Below are positions 43,048-50,620 of a DNA stretch of 64,000 nt, in pieces; within the stretch, counting starts at the first letter, position 1, and each line of letters starts with the position of its first letter. The position numbers and the translations under genes were made by a program. Under the pieces are notes generated by a model. That model had not been told where the DNA came from. It saw nothing but the letters and a program-made list of their open reading frames with translations, and searched no databases. The DNA lies in assembly GCA_934101645.1 (NCBI GenBank), contig CAKORX010000003.1:124001-188000 (forward strand), in the 5' to 3' direction. The DNA comes from an uncultured Bacilli bacterium. GTDB taxonomy: Bacteria; Bacillota_I; Bacilli_A; RF39; UBA660.

Positions 43048-43715
43048 GAGGAAAACTAATTGTTATTGAAGGAACTGACTGTTCAGGTAAAGAAACTCAA
43101 ACAGCTTTGTTAGTAAAATATTTAAAAGAAAAGAATGAAAAAGTATTTACTATGTCATTTCCAAACTATGATAGTCCTACGGGAAAAATTGTAGGAGGAC
43201 CATTTTTAGGAAAAAAGTATATTTGCGATGGTTTTTTTAAAGAAGGAGCCCCAAACGTAGACTCTAAAGTATCATCACTTTATTTTGCAGCAGATAGATA
43301 TTATAATTATCCAAAAATTAAAGAAAAATTAGATAAAGGATATACTGTAATACTTGATAGATACGTATATTCAAATATGGCTCATCAAGCCGGCAAAGAA
43401 GATGATAAAGAAAAAAGACAAGAACTTTATAAATTTAATGCAACTTTAGAGTTTGATTTATTAGGCCTTCCACGTGCAGATAAAATAATATTTTTATACA
43501 TGCCAGTTGAAGGGGCAAAAACTCTTAGGATTAATAGACCTGAGGCTCTTGATCAAAATGAAATGGACGAAGAATATCTAAAGAAAAGCCAAAGAGCATA
43601 TTTAGAACTTTCTAAACTTTTTAATTATATTCAAATAGATTGTTTTAAAGATGGCGTAGTGCGATCAATTGAGGATATATCAAAAGATGTAATTAATGCT
43701 TATGAAGAAAAATAA
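43044..43715 (+). CDS. tmk: Thymidylate kinase
   Basis: 223 residues. P-loop IEGTDCSGKETQT, the dTMP-binding DRYVYSNMAHQAG (DRY motif), then LYMPVEGA and a lid with arginines. It phosphorylates dTMP to dTDP. The ATGA overlap with thyX makes channel-like co-expression likely. A longer insert after the P-loop (about 45-70, GPFLGKKYICDGFFKEGAPN) resembles the thymidylate kinases of Mollicutes relatives and eukaryotes more than E. coli Tmk. Confidence 0.93.
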   Translation: MRGKLIVIEGTDCSGKETQTALLVKYLKEKNEKVFTMSFPNYDSPTGKIVGGPFLGKKYICDGFFKEGAPNVDSKVSSLYFAADRYYNYPKIKEKLDKGYTVILDRYVYSNMAHQAGKEDDKEKRQELYKFNATLEFDLLGLPRADKIIFLYMPVEGAKTLRINRPEALDQNEMDEEYLKKSQRAYLELSKLFNYIQIDCFKDGVVRSIEDISKDVINAYEEK

Positions 43716-43727
43716 TGGAGGAAAATA

Positions 43728-44552
43728 ATGAATAAAGAATTTCAAGAAGTAAAAGATTTTCAAATGGCGTTTGGTCATCCAACAGCAGATGCACCAACAC
43801 CAATGGCAAATGAAAGGGCCATGAAAAGATATGCATGGATGCTTGAAGAAATAAATGAATTTCTTGATGCCGTAAAAAGTGGGGATATAGTAGAGCAAGC
43901 AGATGCAATGATTGATACAATGTATTTTGCATTAGGCACTTTAGTAGAACTTGGAGTAAAACCCGATGAATTATTTGAAATAGTACAAAATGCTAATATG
44001 AGTAAACTTTGGGAAGATGGGAAACCACATTATAACGAAATGGGTAAAGTTATTAAACCTGAAGGTTGGGAAAATCCACATCCAAAATTAGCTGGAGCAA
44101 TTGAGCAAATGAAAACCTCATTGGAAGTTGACCCTACAAAAAAAGACTATAGTATAGATTATCAATATGAAGAAGTAAAAAAATTTCATACAGCTTTTGG
44201 CCATCCAACGTCAGATACTCCTGTATCTATGACAAATGAAAGAGCAAGTAAAAGATATGCATGGATGCTTGAAGAAATAAATGAATTTCTTGATGCCGTA
44301 AAAAGTGGGGATATAGTAGAGCAAGCAGATGCAATGATTGACACAATATATTTTGCATTAGGCACTTTGGTAGAAATTGGTGTTCATCCAGGCGTGTTAT
44401 TTGATATAGTACAAAATGCTAATATGAGCAAACTTTGGAAAGATGGAAAACCACATTATAACGAAATGGGTAAAGTTGTTAAACCTGAAGGCTGGGAAAA
44501 TCCACATCCAAAATTAGCTCGTGCAATTGATAAAATGAAAATGTATGAATAA
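43728..44552 (+). CDS. Tandem MazG/PRA-PH-like nucleotide pyrophosphatase (duplicated domain)
   Basis: 274 residues made of two near-identical ~135-residue all-alpha NTP-pyrophosphohydrolase domains. Each has the metal motif EExxE-x11-ExxD: Glu40/41/44/56 and Asp59 in the first, and the same at +142 in the second (EEINEF...VEQAD). Such enzymes hydrolyse (d)NTPs to monophosphates; next to thyX and tmk it may clear dUTP or non-canonical dNTPs, which is inference. The two halves share a 92 bp perfectly identical DNA block, so the duplication is recent or homogenised by conversion. Ribosome site GGAGG. The ProX pseudogene overlaps its end by 8 bp. Confidence 0.82.
   Translation: MNKEFQEVKDFQMAFGHPTADAPTPMANERAMKRYAWMLEEINEFLDAVKSGDIVEQADAMIDTMYFALGTLVELGVKPDELFEIVQNANMSKLWEDGKPHYNEMGKVIKPEGWENPHPKLAGAIEQMKTSLEVDPTKKDYSIDYQYEEVKKFHTAFGHPTSDTPVSMTNERASKRYAWMLEEINEFLDAVKSGDIVEQADAMIDTIYFALGTLVEIGVHPGVLFDIVQNANMSKLWKDGKPHYNEMGKVVKPEGWENPHPKLARAIDKMKMYE
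43824..43915 (+). repeat. 92 bp direct repeat, copy 1
   Basis: Identical base for base to 44250-44341 (offset 426 bp, exactly 142 codons) within the duplicated pyrophosphatase gene. Confidence 0.95.
44250..44341 (+). repeat. 92 bp direct repeat, copy 2
   Basis: Second copy of the identical block; flanking sequence in both copies is also highly similar but diverged. Confidence 0.95.
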
Positions 44553-44954
44553 AGAAAAAATATATACATTTTTAGAGAAAAATAATATCAAATATGAAAA
44601 AGTAAATCATAAAGCTGTATTTACTATGGAATAACTTCAAAAAATAGATTTACCTTATAAAGAATATGATGAAAAAAATTTATTTGTCCGCGATGATAAA
44701 AAAATAACTACTATTTAATTTTTGTTAGTAACGAAGAATTATTTGACATTTTAGGATTATTCCCTGGAAGTGTAAGCCCTTTAGGAATATTAAATGATAA
44801 AAATATAATTGTGAAATTTTATATTGATGAAAAGTTAAACGATAAAATTGGTGTTCACCCAAATGATAATTCAGCAACTATATGGTTAAAAGTATCAGAC
44901 TTAATTGATATTATAAAAAAACATGGTAATGAAGTTCACGTTATAAAAATTTAA
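44545..44954 (+). pseudogene. Decayed ProX/YbaK-type aminoacyl-tRNA deacylase
   Basis: Reading through gives the pattern of the Cys-tRNA(Pro)/Ala-tRNA(Pro) deacylase family: KVNHKAVFTME, NLFVRDDKK, YYLIFVSNEELFDILGLFPG, GSVSPLGILND, GVHPNDNSATIWLKVSDL. Two lesions break it: an in-frame TAA at 44632-44634 after 29 codons, and a frameshift near 44697-44712. Adding one A to the poly-A run there restores DDKK.NYYLIFVS. Overlap of its ATG with the pyrophosphatase stop shows it was the last gene of this operon. Either a real pseudogene or, less likely, two sequencing errors. Confidence 0.85.
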
Positions 44955-44975
44955 GCATTTTTGCTTATTTTTTTT
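44953..44975 (+). terminator. Terminator of the folD-thyX operon
   Basis: AAGCA-TTTT-TGCTT then A and eight T. Confidence 0.7.
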
Positions 44976-44990
44976 GGGCTAAAAAACTAT

Positions 44991-45017
44991 ACTATATTTG
45001 CCTATATTCATACTTTA
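44991..45017 (+). promoter_or_regulatory. SigK/SigE-type promoter of the cotJ operon
   Basis: AC (44991-44992), 16 bp, CATACTTTA (45009-45017): an exact AC-N16-CATAnnnTA fit. CATACTTT also fits SigE CATACAnT with one mismatch. The spacer carries TTTGCCTATATT, also present upstream of cotE. Confidence 0.6.
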
Positions 45018-45036
45018 CTTATGAAGGGAGAAAAAA

Positions 45037-45483
45037 ATGTTATTTGATGATACTGGCTATTTTAATAGCTATAATGATATGCTTTATAATATTCCTGGAT
45101 TTGATTTTGGTAAAAAGTATGAAGACAGCGCTACAGTTGAAAAAGGTTTCTTAAAAGGAAATATGTTTGATAATGAATATAAACCATATAAAAATTATAC
45201 TTATATTATGCCGAAAATTAAGACAGAAAAAGATAAAGATTTATTAAAAATTATGGAAAGTTCATTTGCCATTAATGATTATGTATTATGGCTTGATTTA
45301 CATCCAAACGATGAAACTATTTTAAGCAAATATAAATCATGGTGTGAAAAACTTGAAATGCAGCTTAAAAAATATGAGGAAAAATATGGACCACTTTGTG
45401 ATAATACTGGTAATAAATTTAGTACCTTTAAATGGATAGAAGGACCTTGGCCATGGGAAAGAGAGGATGCAAAATATGTTTAA
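45037..45483 (+). CDS. cotJB: Spore coat protein CotJA-CotJB fusion
   Basis: 148 residues. The C-terminal part (about 65-148) is CotJB: LLKIMESSFAINDYVLWLDLHPNDE, YEEKYGPL and the terminal WIEGPWPWE. Ahead of it, EKGFLKGNMFDNEYKPYKNY corresponds to the short CotJA motif (GT.FP.LY.PY), so CotJA and CotJB, normally separate proteins, are joined. The Cot J proteins are inner coat components made in the mother cell under SigE. AAGGGAG precedes the ATG. cotJC overlaps its end by 8 bp. Confidence 0.85.
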   Translation: MLFDDTGYFNSYNDMLYNIPGFDFGKKYEDSATVEKGFLKGNMFDNEYKPYKNYTYIMPKIKTEKDKDLLKIMESSFAINDYVLWLDLHPNDETILSKYKSWCEKLEMQLKKYEEKYGPLCDNTGNKFSTFKWIEGPWPWEREDAKYV

Positions 45484-46033
45484 ATATGATAAAAAACTTG
45501 CTTATCCAATATCTATTTCTAAAAAAGACTTAAAAATGGCAAAATATTTAATTACTCAGTTTGGTGGCCCGAATGGTGAACTTGGAGCTTCGATGAGATA
45601 TTTTTCTCAAAAATTTACGATGCCCGATGATAAAGGAAGAGCATTACTTAATGATATTGCTACTGAGGAACTTGGTCATGTTGAAATGATTTGTGCTATG
45701 GTTCATGAACTTACTAAAAATGCCACAGTTGAAGAGCTTGAACAAGCAGGCCTTGGTAGTTATTATACTGAGCATGGAGTAGGAATATTCCCAGTAGATG
45801 CTACGGGTAATCCATTTACTTGTGCATATTTTGCAGTAACAGGTGATGTACTTGCAAACCTTTCTGAGGACATGGCAGCCGAAGAAAAAGCAAGAGCAAC
45901 TTATGAAGGATTAATTAACCAAACTAAAGATGAAGATATTATTGGACCATTATTATTTTTAAGACAAAGAGAAATTATTCATTTTAATAGATTCAAAGAA
46001 TTATATGATTATTACAAAAACAAGGGATATTGA
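45476..46033 (+). CDS. cotJC: Spore coat protein CotJC (manganese catalase family)
   Basis: 185 residues, colinear with B. subtilis CotJC (YEKKLQYP versus YDKKLAYP at the start). The di-manganese helices carry GGPNGELGASMRYFSQ, ATEELGHVEM and AAEEKARATYE..., then REIIHFNRF. It may detoxify peroxide or be a structural coat enzyme. Start ATG 45476, with AGAGG 9 nt before; an earlier ATG at 45467 directly abuts that site. It is last in the cotJ operon. Confidence 0.95.
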   Translation: MFKYDKKLAYPISISKKDLKMAKYLITQFGGPNGELGASMRYFSQKFTMPDDKGRALLNDIATEELGHVEMICAMVHELTKNATVEELEQAGLGSYYTEHGVGIFPVDATGNPFTCAYFAVTGDVLANLSEDMAAEEKARATYEGLINQTKDEDIIGPLLFLRQREIIHFNRFKELYDYYKNKGY

Positions 46034-46082
46034 TTATTCCTTTTTTTAAGCATTAATTTTCCTTATTATCATATATTTTAAT

Positions 46083-46604
46083 ATGAAAAAAATTATAAAT
46101 TATAGCATTTTCGTAGCATTTATTTTAGGTGTTATTTTTTCTTTTGTATATCCATTTGATATTTCTAATTATAATTTTTTAATAAATATTTTTTCCTTTA
46201 AAGCATTTTTGTATATTTTTGCTCTTGCAATTTTATTTATAATTCTTCCTTTTTTTAGTATGAATTTTTCTTTAATATTTTTGATTTTTGAAAGTTTTTC
46301 TTTTGGATATATTATTATATTATTTTTAAAAAATTTTGGTTATAAAGGAATTATTTTTATTTTATTATTTACCTTAATATTTAAATTAATTAATTATTTT
46401 ATTTTATATTTACTTTCATTTTATTCATTTAAATTAATTAAACATATTTATTTAAATATATTTTCTAAATATCGTAGAAATATCAATAATCTTCATCTAT
46501 ATATGAAAAAAATTGCTTTGATGTCAATTATCTTTTTTGTCTTTAATATAGCACTATTACTATGTAGTAACTTTATTATTCCTTACTTAAAAAACTTGTT
46601 ATAG
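46083..46604 (+). CDS. Polytopic membrane protein, SpoIIM-like
   Basis: 173 residues with about five helices. The layout and a few positions (FILGVIFSF in helix 1, then a glycine/phenylalanine-rich core GYIIILFLKNFGYKGIIFILL, a final C-terminal helix) follow B. subtilis SpoIIM, an essential engulfment protein of about 214 residues. The similarity is weak and could reflect composition only. Position directly after the cotJ coat operon supports a sporulation role. No Shine-Dalgarno is present; TATATT lies 5 nt before the ATG, suggesting a leaderless transcript. Confidence 0.4.
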   Translation: MKKIINYSIFVAFILGVIFSFVYPFDISNYNFLINIFSFKAFLYIFALAILFIILPFFSMNFSLIFLIFESFSFGYIIILFLKNFGYKGIIFILLFTLIFKLINYFILYLLSFYSFKLIKHIYLNIFSKYRRNINNLHLYMKKIALMSIIFFVFNIALLLCSNFIIPYLKNLL

Positions 46605-46646
46605 TGTTTTTATCTCATTTGTGCTAAAATAACTTTAGTGATTTAT

Positions 46647-47753
46647 ATGAAAAAAGTTGTAATTGGTATGAGTGGTGGAGTAGATAGCGCTGTTGGAGCA
46701 TATTTACTAAAAAATGAGGGCTATGAAGTAATAGGCCTTTTTATGCGTAATTGGGATAGTAATATTAATAATGATATTTTAGGAAATCCTAATGATACAA
46801 ATGATATTTGCCCTCAGGAGAAAGATTATAATGATGCAAAAAAAGTTTGTGAGCATTTAGGTATTAAACTTTATAGAATAGATTTTATTAAAGAATACTG
46901 GGACTATGTATTTACTTATTTTTTAGAGGAACTAAAAAAGGGAAGAACTCCTAATCCGGATATGCTTTGTAATAAATATATAAAATTTGATTTATTTGTT
47001 AAAGAAGCAAGAAGACTTGGAGCAGATTTTATTGCTACGGGTCATTATGCTAGAATCGAAGGAAATAAACTTTTAAGAGCTAAAGATTTAAATAAAGATC
47101 AAACTTATTTTTTAGCAGATGTAAATGTAAATAATTTTAAAGATGTACTTTTTCCTGTCGGAGACTATACAAAACCAGAAATTAGAGAAATTGCTAAAAA
47201 AGCACAAATTCCTGTATTTGATAAAAAAGATTCTACGGGTATATGTTTTATTGGCGAAAGAAATTTTCAAAAATTTATGTCTAATTATTTAAAACCAAAT
47301 CCTGGAGATATAATAAATGTAGAAACCTTAGAAAAAATAGGCACTCATACAGGACTTATGAATTATACAATTGGTCAAAGAAAAAATGTAGGCCTTTCTG
47401 GAGATGAAGAAAGACATTATGTTTGTGGAAAAGATACTAAAAAAAATATATTATATGTAGCATATGGAGATTCAGAGTACTTATATTCTGATGAATGCAT
47501 TATCGATAATGTAAATTTTATTTCAAGTAAAAGGCCTTCATTTTGTACATGCAAATTTAGATATAGAGGAGAAGATCATCCAGTTGTTTTAGAGTACTTA
47601 GAGGGTAATAAAATAAGAGTAATATATAAAGGAAAAGCTAAAAGCGTTACTCCAGGTCAAGCCTGCGTATTATATGATGGACAAGAGTGCCTTGGTTGTG
47701 GGTTTATTGACAGCGTTTATAAAGATGGTAAAAAACTATGGTATTTAAATTAA
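46647..47753 (+). CDS. mnmA: tRNA 2-thiouridylase MnmA
   Basis: 368 residues. PP-loop SGGVDSAV, the substrate-binding PNPDMLCNKYIKF with the first catalytic Cys, GHYARIE, DQTYFLADV and STGICFIGERNFQKFM with the second Cys. It thiolates U34 of tRNA Lys, Glu and Gln, two of whose genes are at 20.5 kb. Start ATG 46647; upstream only TGcTAAAAT (-10 at 46625-46630) and no clear Shine-Dalgarno, so the leader is about 10 nt. The ORF can be read from 46638 but that gains only three residues. Confidence 0.95.
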   Translation: MKKVVIGMSGGVDSAVGAYLLKNEGYEVIGLFMRNWDSNINNDILGNPNDTNDICPQEKDYNDAKKVCEHLGIKLYRIDFIKEYWDYVFTYFLEELKKGRTPNPDMLCNKYIKFDLFVKEARRLGADFIATGHYARIEGNKLLRAKDLNKDQTYFLADVNVNNFKDVLFPVGDYTKPEIREIAKKAQIPVFDKKDSTGICFIGERNFQKFMSNYLKPNPGDIINVETLEKIGTHTGLMNYTIGQRKNVGLSGDEERHYVCGKDTKKNILYVAYGDSEYLYSDECIIDNVNFISSKRPSFCTCKFRYRGEDHPVVLEYLEGNKIRVIYKGKAKSVTPGQACVLYDGQECLGCGFIDSVYKDGKKLWYLN

Positions 47754-47807
47754 TTTTATGATATTATAAAATAGTAGTACAATATTAATAGTAGAGAGGT
47801 TTTTTAC

Positions 47808-49856
47808 ATGAATAAAAATAAGTTTAAAACATTTTTAAATAACTTAAAAATTGCTTTTAATAAAAATAAGAAAAAAAGTATTACTATTTTAGTTATTTTA
47901 ATTCTTTCAATTATATCAAGTGTAACACTTATTGCATATTCTTTTTATGTAAATAGATCTACAAATTTAATTATATCTGGTATTGCTTCGCTTGATCCAA
48001 GTGATGTAAAAATAGATATTTATAGAGAAGACCGTGATGCAAATGGTACTGGTATTGGAACATATTCTCTTTCATACTATGTTCCAGGACAGACGACTTA
48101 TACTTATAATTCAAGTAAAACTACTTGTGATGATGGACTATCTATAAATAGTTTTGATGGTACTGCTTTTACAGTAAATGCTTCGAAAAAAGGAAAATGT
48201 AAAGTATATTTTGATGCTAAAGATGGTTATATCGAGGATTATGTTGTTAATTTATTTGTTCAACAAACTCCGGGAAATACTGAGGATAAAAATTACAATC
48301 AAATGGGTAAATTACCACTTTATGAAGTTGGTTACTATTATACAATAAATACTTCGAAAACTAATTGCACTAATGGTGCAACTGTAAGTATAGAAGGAAA
48401 AAATATTATAGTATTAACAACTCAAAAGGCTGTATGTAATGTATATGCAGATAAAAATAGTGATAGTACTTCTCCGACAATTTCTTCGGTAAGTACTAAT
48501 GGAACAAAAATTACGTTTACCGCCACTGATAACATTTCAGTTGCAATGTATGGTTTAAGTACTAGTAATACTACTGAACCTAGCGAATGGAAATATTTTA
48601 ATGGAACGAGTCAAACAGTTACATTTGAGCATACTACTGAAGGAACTTATTATTTATGGGTAAAAGATAGTGCTGGAAATAGTGCAGTATCATCTGCTAT
48701 AACAATAGTGATTGATTCTTCTGCACCAGTTGTTGGTACAATTGAAGCTTATACGAAAAATGCTGTAATAGCACTTTCTGATGATACTAATTTAGCAGGT
48801 TATGCAGTAACTACTACGTCTGCTACACCTACAAGTTGGACTACAGTATCTGGAAAAACTGCTAGCGTTACATATGCTGCATCATCAAATGGCACATATT
48901 ATGTCCATGTAAAAGATGCTGCTGGTAAAACTTCAAGTAAATCATTTAGTATGGTTTGTGCTGCATCAACTACTGCAAATTTTGATTATACTGGTTCAGT
49001 TCAAACTTATTCAATGGCATGTAATGGTAGTTATATACTTTATGTTTGGGGTGCTGAAGGAGGATATCGTTCTAGTACCAACTATAGCGGTAAAGGTGGA
49101 TATTCTACAGGTACATTAACAAATCAGACACATGGAAAAACACTTTATGTATATGTAGGTGGAGCCGGAGGAAGTGGTTCATCTGGTTGTGGATCTACAA
49201 TATGTACAGGTGGATATAATGGTGGTGGATATCGTTATAAATATTATGGCGGTGGTGGTGCCACTGATATAAGAATTTCTGGTGGTGCTTGGAATGATGC
49301 TACTGGTTTGAAAAATAGAATTATTGTTGCCGGTGGTGGCGGTTCTGATGGCGCTAAAACTAAGAAAGGTATGTATGGTGGTGGAACAACTGGTGGTACT
49401 AGTACAGAAAACTATACAGCCAATAAAACCTATTGTGGACAAGGTGGAAATCAAACATATTCTGGATATTCAGCTTCTTATACTATAACTTCTCAAGCAA
49501 CAACAGGACTTAACTCTAACACTTTAAATTATTATGCTGGAGGCTTTGGCTTTGGCGGCGGTGGTGTTTACCTAAGCAATGGTTATGGTGGAGCTGGCGG
49601 CGGCGGCTGGTATGGCGGCTCTGGTACAGTTCCTGATAGTTCTGGTGATGACGACCGTGGTGGCGGTGGTGGTTCAGGATTTATTTATACATCTTCAACT
49701 GCAAGTAACGTTCCATCTGGTACAACGCTTTCATCATCATATTATCTATCTAGTGCAAGTACAGTTAATGGAGGCACATCATTTACAGGCACAGGTGGTA
49801 CCGCAGAAACTGGCCATTCTGGAAATGGCTACGCTAGAATTGTGTTTACTCCATAA
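47808..49856 (+). CDS. Large exported protein with ALK/LTK-type glycine-rich domain
   Basis: 682 residues. A basic N-terminus and one helix (about 27-48) anchor it. Two short Cys-paired repeats follow (each with a KT.CDDG/KTNCTNG and KCKVYF/VCNVYA pattern), then two Ig-like modules (about 225-310 and 310-385, each ending Y.VKD.AG.). Residues about 385-682 are a glycine-rich domain: the order FDYTGSVQTY, ILYVWGAEGG, GKGGYSTG, YVYVGGAGG, GGGGATDIRISGG, NRIIVAGGGG, GGGG.GW.GG and final GNGYARIVF matches the glycine-rich domain known from animal ALK/LTK receptors and bacterial surface proteins. Likely adhesive or ligand-binding. GAGAGG precedes the ATG. Confidence 0.75.
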   Translation: MNKNKFKTFLNNLKIAFNKNKKKSITILVILILSIISSVTLIAYSFYVNRSTNLIISGIASLDPSDVKIDIYREDRDANGTGIGTYSLSYYVPGQTTYTYNSSKTTCDDGLSINSFDGTAFTVNASKKGKCKVYFDAKDGYIEDYVVNLFVQQTPGNTEDKNYNQMGKLPLYEVGYYYTINTSKTNCTNGATVSIEGKNIIVLTTQKAVCNVYADKNSDSTSPTISSVSTNGTKITFTATDNISVAMYGLSTSNTTEPSEWKYFNGTSQTVTFEHTTEGTYYLWVKDSAGNSAVSSAITIVIDSSAPVVGTIEAYTKNAVIALSDDTNLAGYAVTTTSATPTSWTTVSGKTASVTYAASSNGTYYVHVKDAAGKTSSKSFSMVCAASTTANFDYTGSVQTYSMACNGSYILYVWGAEGGYRSSTNYSGKGGYSTGTLTNQTHGKTLYVYVGGAGGSGSSGCGSTICTGGYNGGGYRYKYYGGGGATDIRISGGAWNDATGLKNRIIVAGGGGSDGAKTKKGMYGGGTTGGTSTENYTANKTYCGQGGNQTYSGYSASYTITSQATTGLNSNTLNYYAGGFGFGGGGVYLSNGYGGAGGGGWYGGSGTVPDSSGDDDRGGGGGSGFIYTSSTASNVPSGTTLSSSYYLSSASTVNGGTSFTGTGGTAETGHSGNGYARIVFTP

Positions 49857-49877
49857 TTTTGTATAAATTTTAATAAC

Positions 49878-49910
49878 AAACATACTATTTATCATGAATA
49901 GTATGTTTTT
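49878..49910 (+). terminator. Terminator hairpin that contains the start codon of the next gene
   Basis: 12 bp perfect stem AAACATACTATT/AATAGTATGTTT with 7 nt loop TATCATG, then T run. The ATG at 49894-49896 is in the loop. Confidence 0.7.
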
Positions 49911-50124
49911 ATCTGAAATGCAAGAAAAAGAAATTATTTCAATTGAAACAGGATTAAATTATGGACATATTGTTGATTGTGAAATAAATGAGGAAGGCAA
50001 AATAATTTCTTTTGTAGCGGAAAATAGAAAAATTTTTAAAAAACCTCTTAGTAATAATGAAGTAACTTTTACATACTTAGATATAGTTAAAGTAGGAAAA
50101 GATGTAATACTTGTTAAAGTTTAA
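49894..50124 (+). CDS. YlmC/YmxH family PRC-barrel protein
   Basis: 76 residues. It follows the YlmC/YmxH pattern: F.SEMQEKEIISIETG..YGHIVD.EIN.EGKI...V, ending YLDIVKVGKDVILV. The family is associated with sporulation in Firmicutes and is otherwise uncharacterised. The start is either ATG 49894 (in the loop of the terminator hairpin) or ATG 49903 (in its right arm); neither has a Shine-Dalgarno. TTGTAT (49859-49864) and TACTAT (49883-49888), spaced 18 bp, would give a leaderless transcript beginning near the first ATG. Confidence 0.8.
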   Translation: MNSMFLSEMQEKEIISIETGLNYGHIVDCEINEEGKIISFVAENRKIFKKPLSNNEVTFTYLDIVKVGKDVILVKV

Positions 50125-50139
50125 AAAATTGTTTATAAT
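50111..50139 (+). promoter_or_regulatory. Promoter of lspA giving a leaderless mRNA
   Basis: TTGTTA (50111-50116), 17 bp, perfect TATAAT (50134-50139) inside the end of the preceding gene; predicted start point coincides with the lspA ATG at 50147. Confidence 0.75.
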
Positions 50140-50146
50140 AAGTAGT

Positions 50147-50620
50147 ATGAAAAAGAAAATTATTATTTATAGCGCATTAATTTTTTTGATTGATCAAATA
50201 AGTAAATTTATATTAGATAAAGTTTTAGTTCTTGGAAAAAGTATAAAGATTTTTGATAAATTTTTATATATAACAAAAGTATATAATGATGGAGTAAGTT
50301 TTAGTATGCTTACTGGTAAAAGATTTTTTATAATATTAATAAGCATAATAATATTAATTTTCTTGTGTTTATATATGAAAAAATTTAAAAATAATAAGCG
50401 TAATATAATTGCTTTTTCATGTATTTATGGCGGCCTTATTGGTAATTTAATTGATAGAATATTTCATGGCTATGTAATTGATTTTATAGATTTTTATATT
50501 TTTAATTATAATTATCCTATATTTAATATAGCAGATGCATCAATATGTATTGGTGTATGCTTATTAATATATAGTATTTATTTAGGGGAAGATAATGAAG
50601 TTAGTAGTAAAGGAAAATAA
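50147..50620 (+). CDS. lspA: Lipoprotein signal peptidase
   Basis: 157 residues, four helices. Catalytic aspartates in NIADASICIG (Asp in the NxADxxI motif) and GNLIDRIFHGYVIDFIDF; N-terminal LIDQISKF is also conserved. It cleaves the signal peptide of diacylglyceryl-modified prolipoproteins. ATG 50147 with no Shine-Dalgarno but a perfect upstream promoter suggests leaderless translation. The rluD-type gene overlaps its end by 26 bp, the common lspA-rluD pairing. Confidence 0.95.
   Translation: MKKKIIIYSALIFLIDQISKFILDKVLVLGKSIKIFDKFLYITKVYNDGVSFSMLTGKRFFIILISIIILIFLCLYMKKFKNNKRNIIAFSCIYGGLIGNLIDRIFHGYVIDFIDFYIFNYNYPIFNIADASICIGVCLLIYSIYLGEDNEVSSKGK

Noticed and set aside
43728..44552. Mobile element as the cause of the 92 bp repeats
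   Set aside because: The repeats are in frame, within coding sequence, and without terminal inverted repeats or a transposase; tandem gene duplication explains them.
49579..49866. 95-residue frame overlapping the glycine-rich domain
   Set aside because: Alternate-frame reading of Gly/Ser-rich codons; no ribosome site and odd composition.
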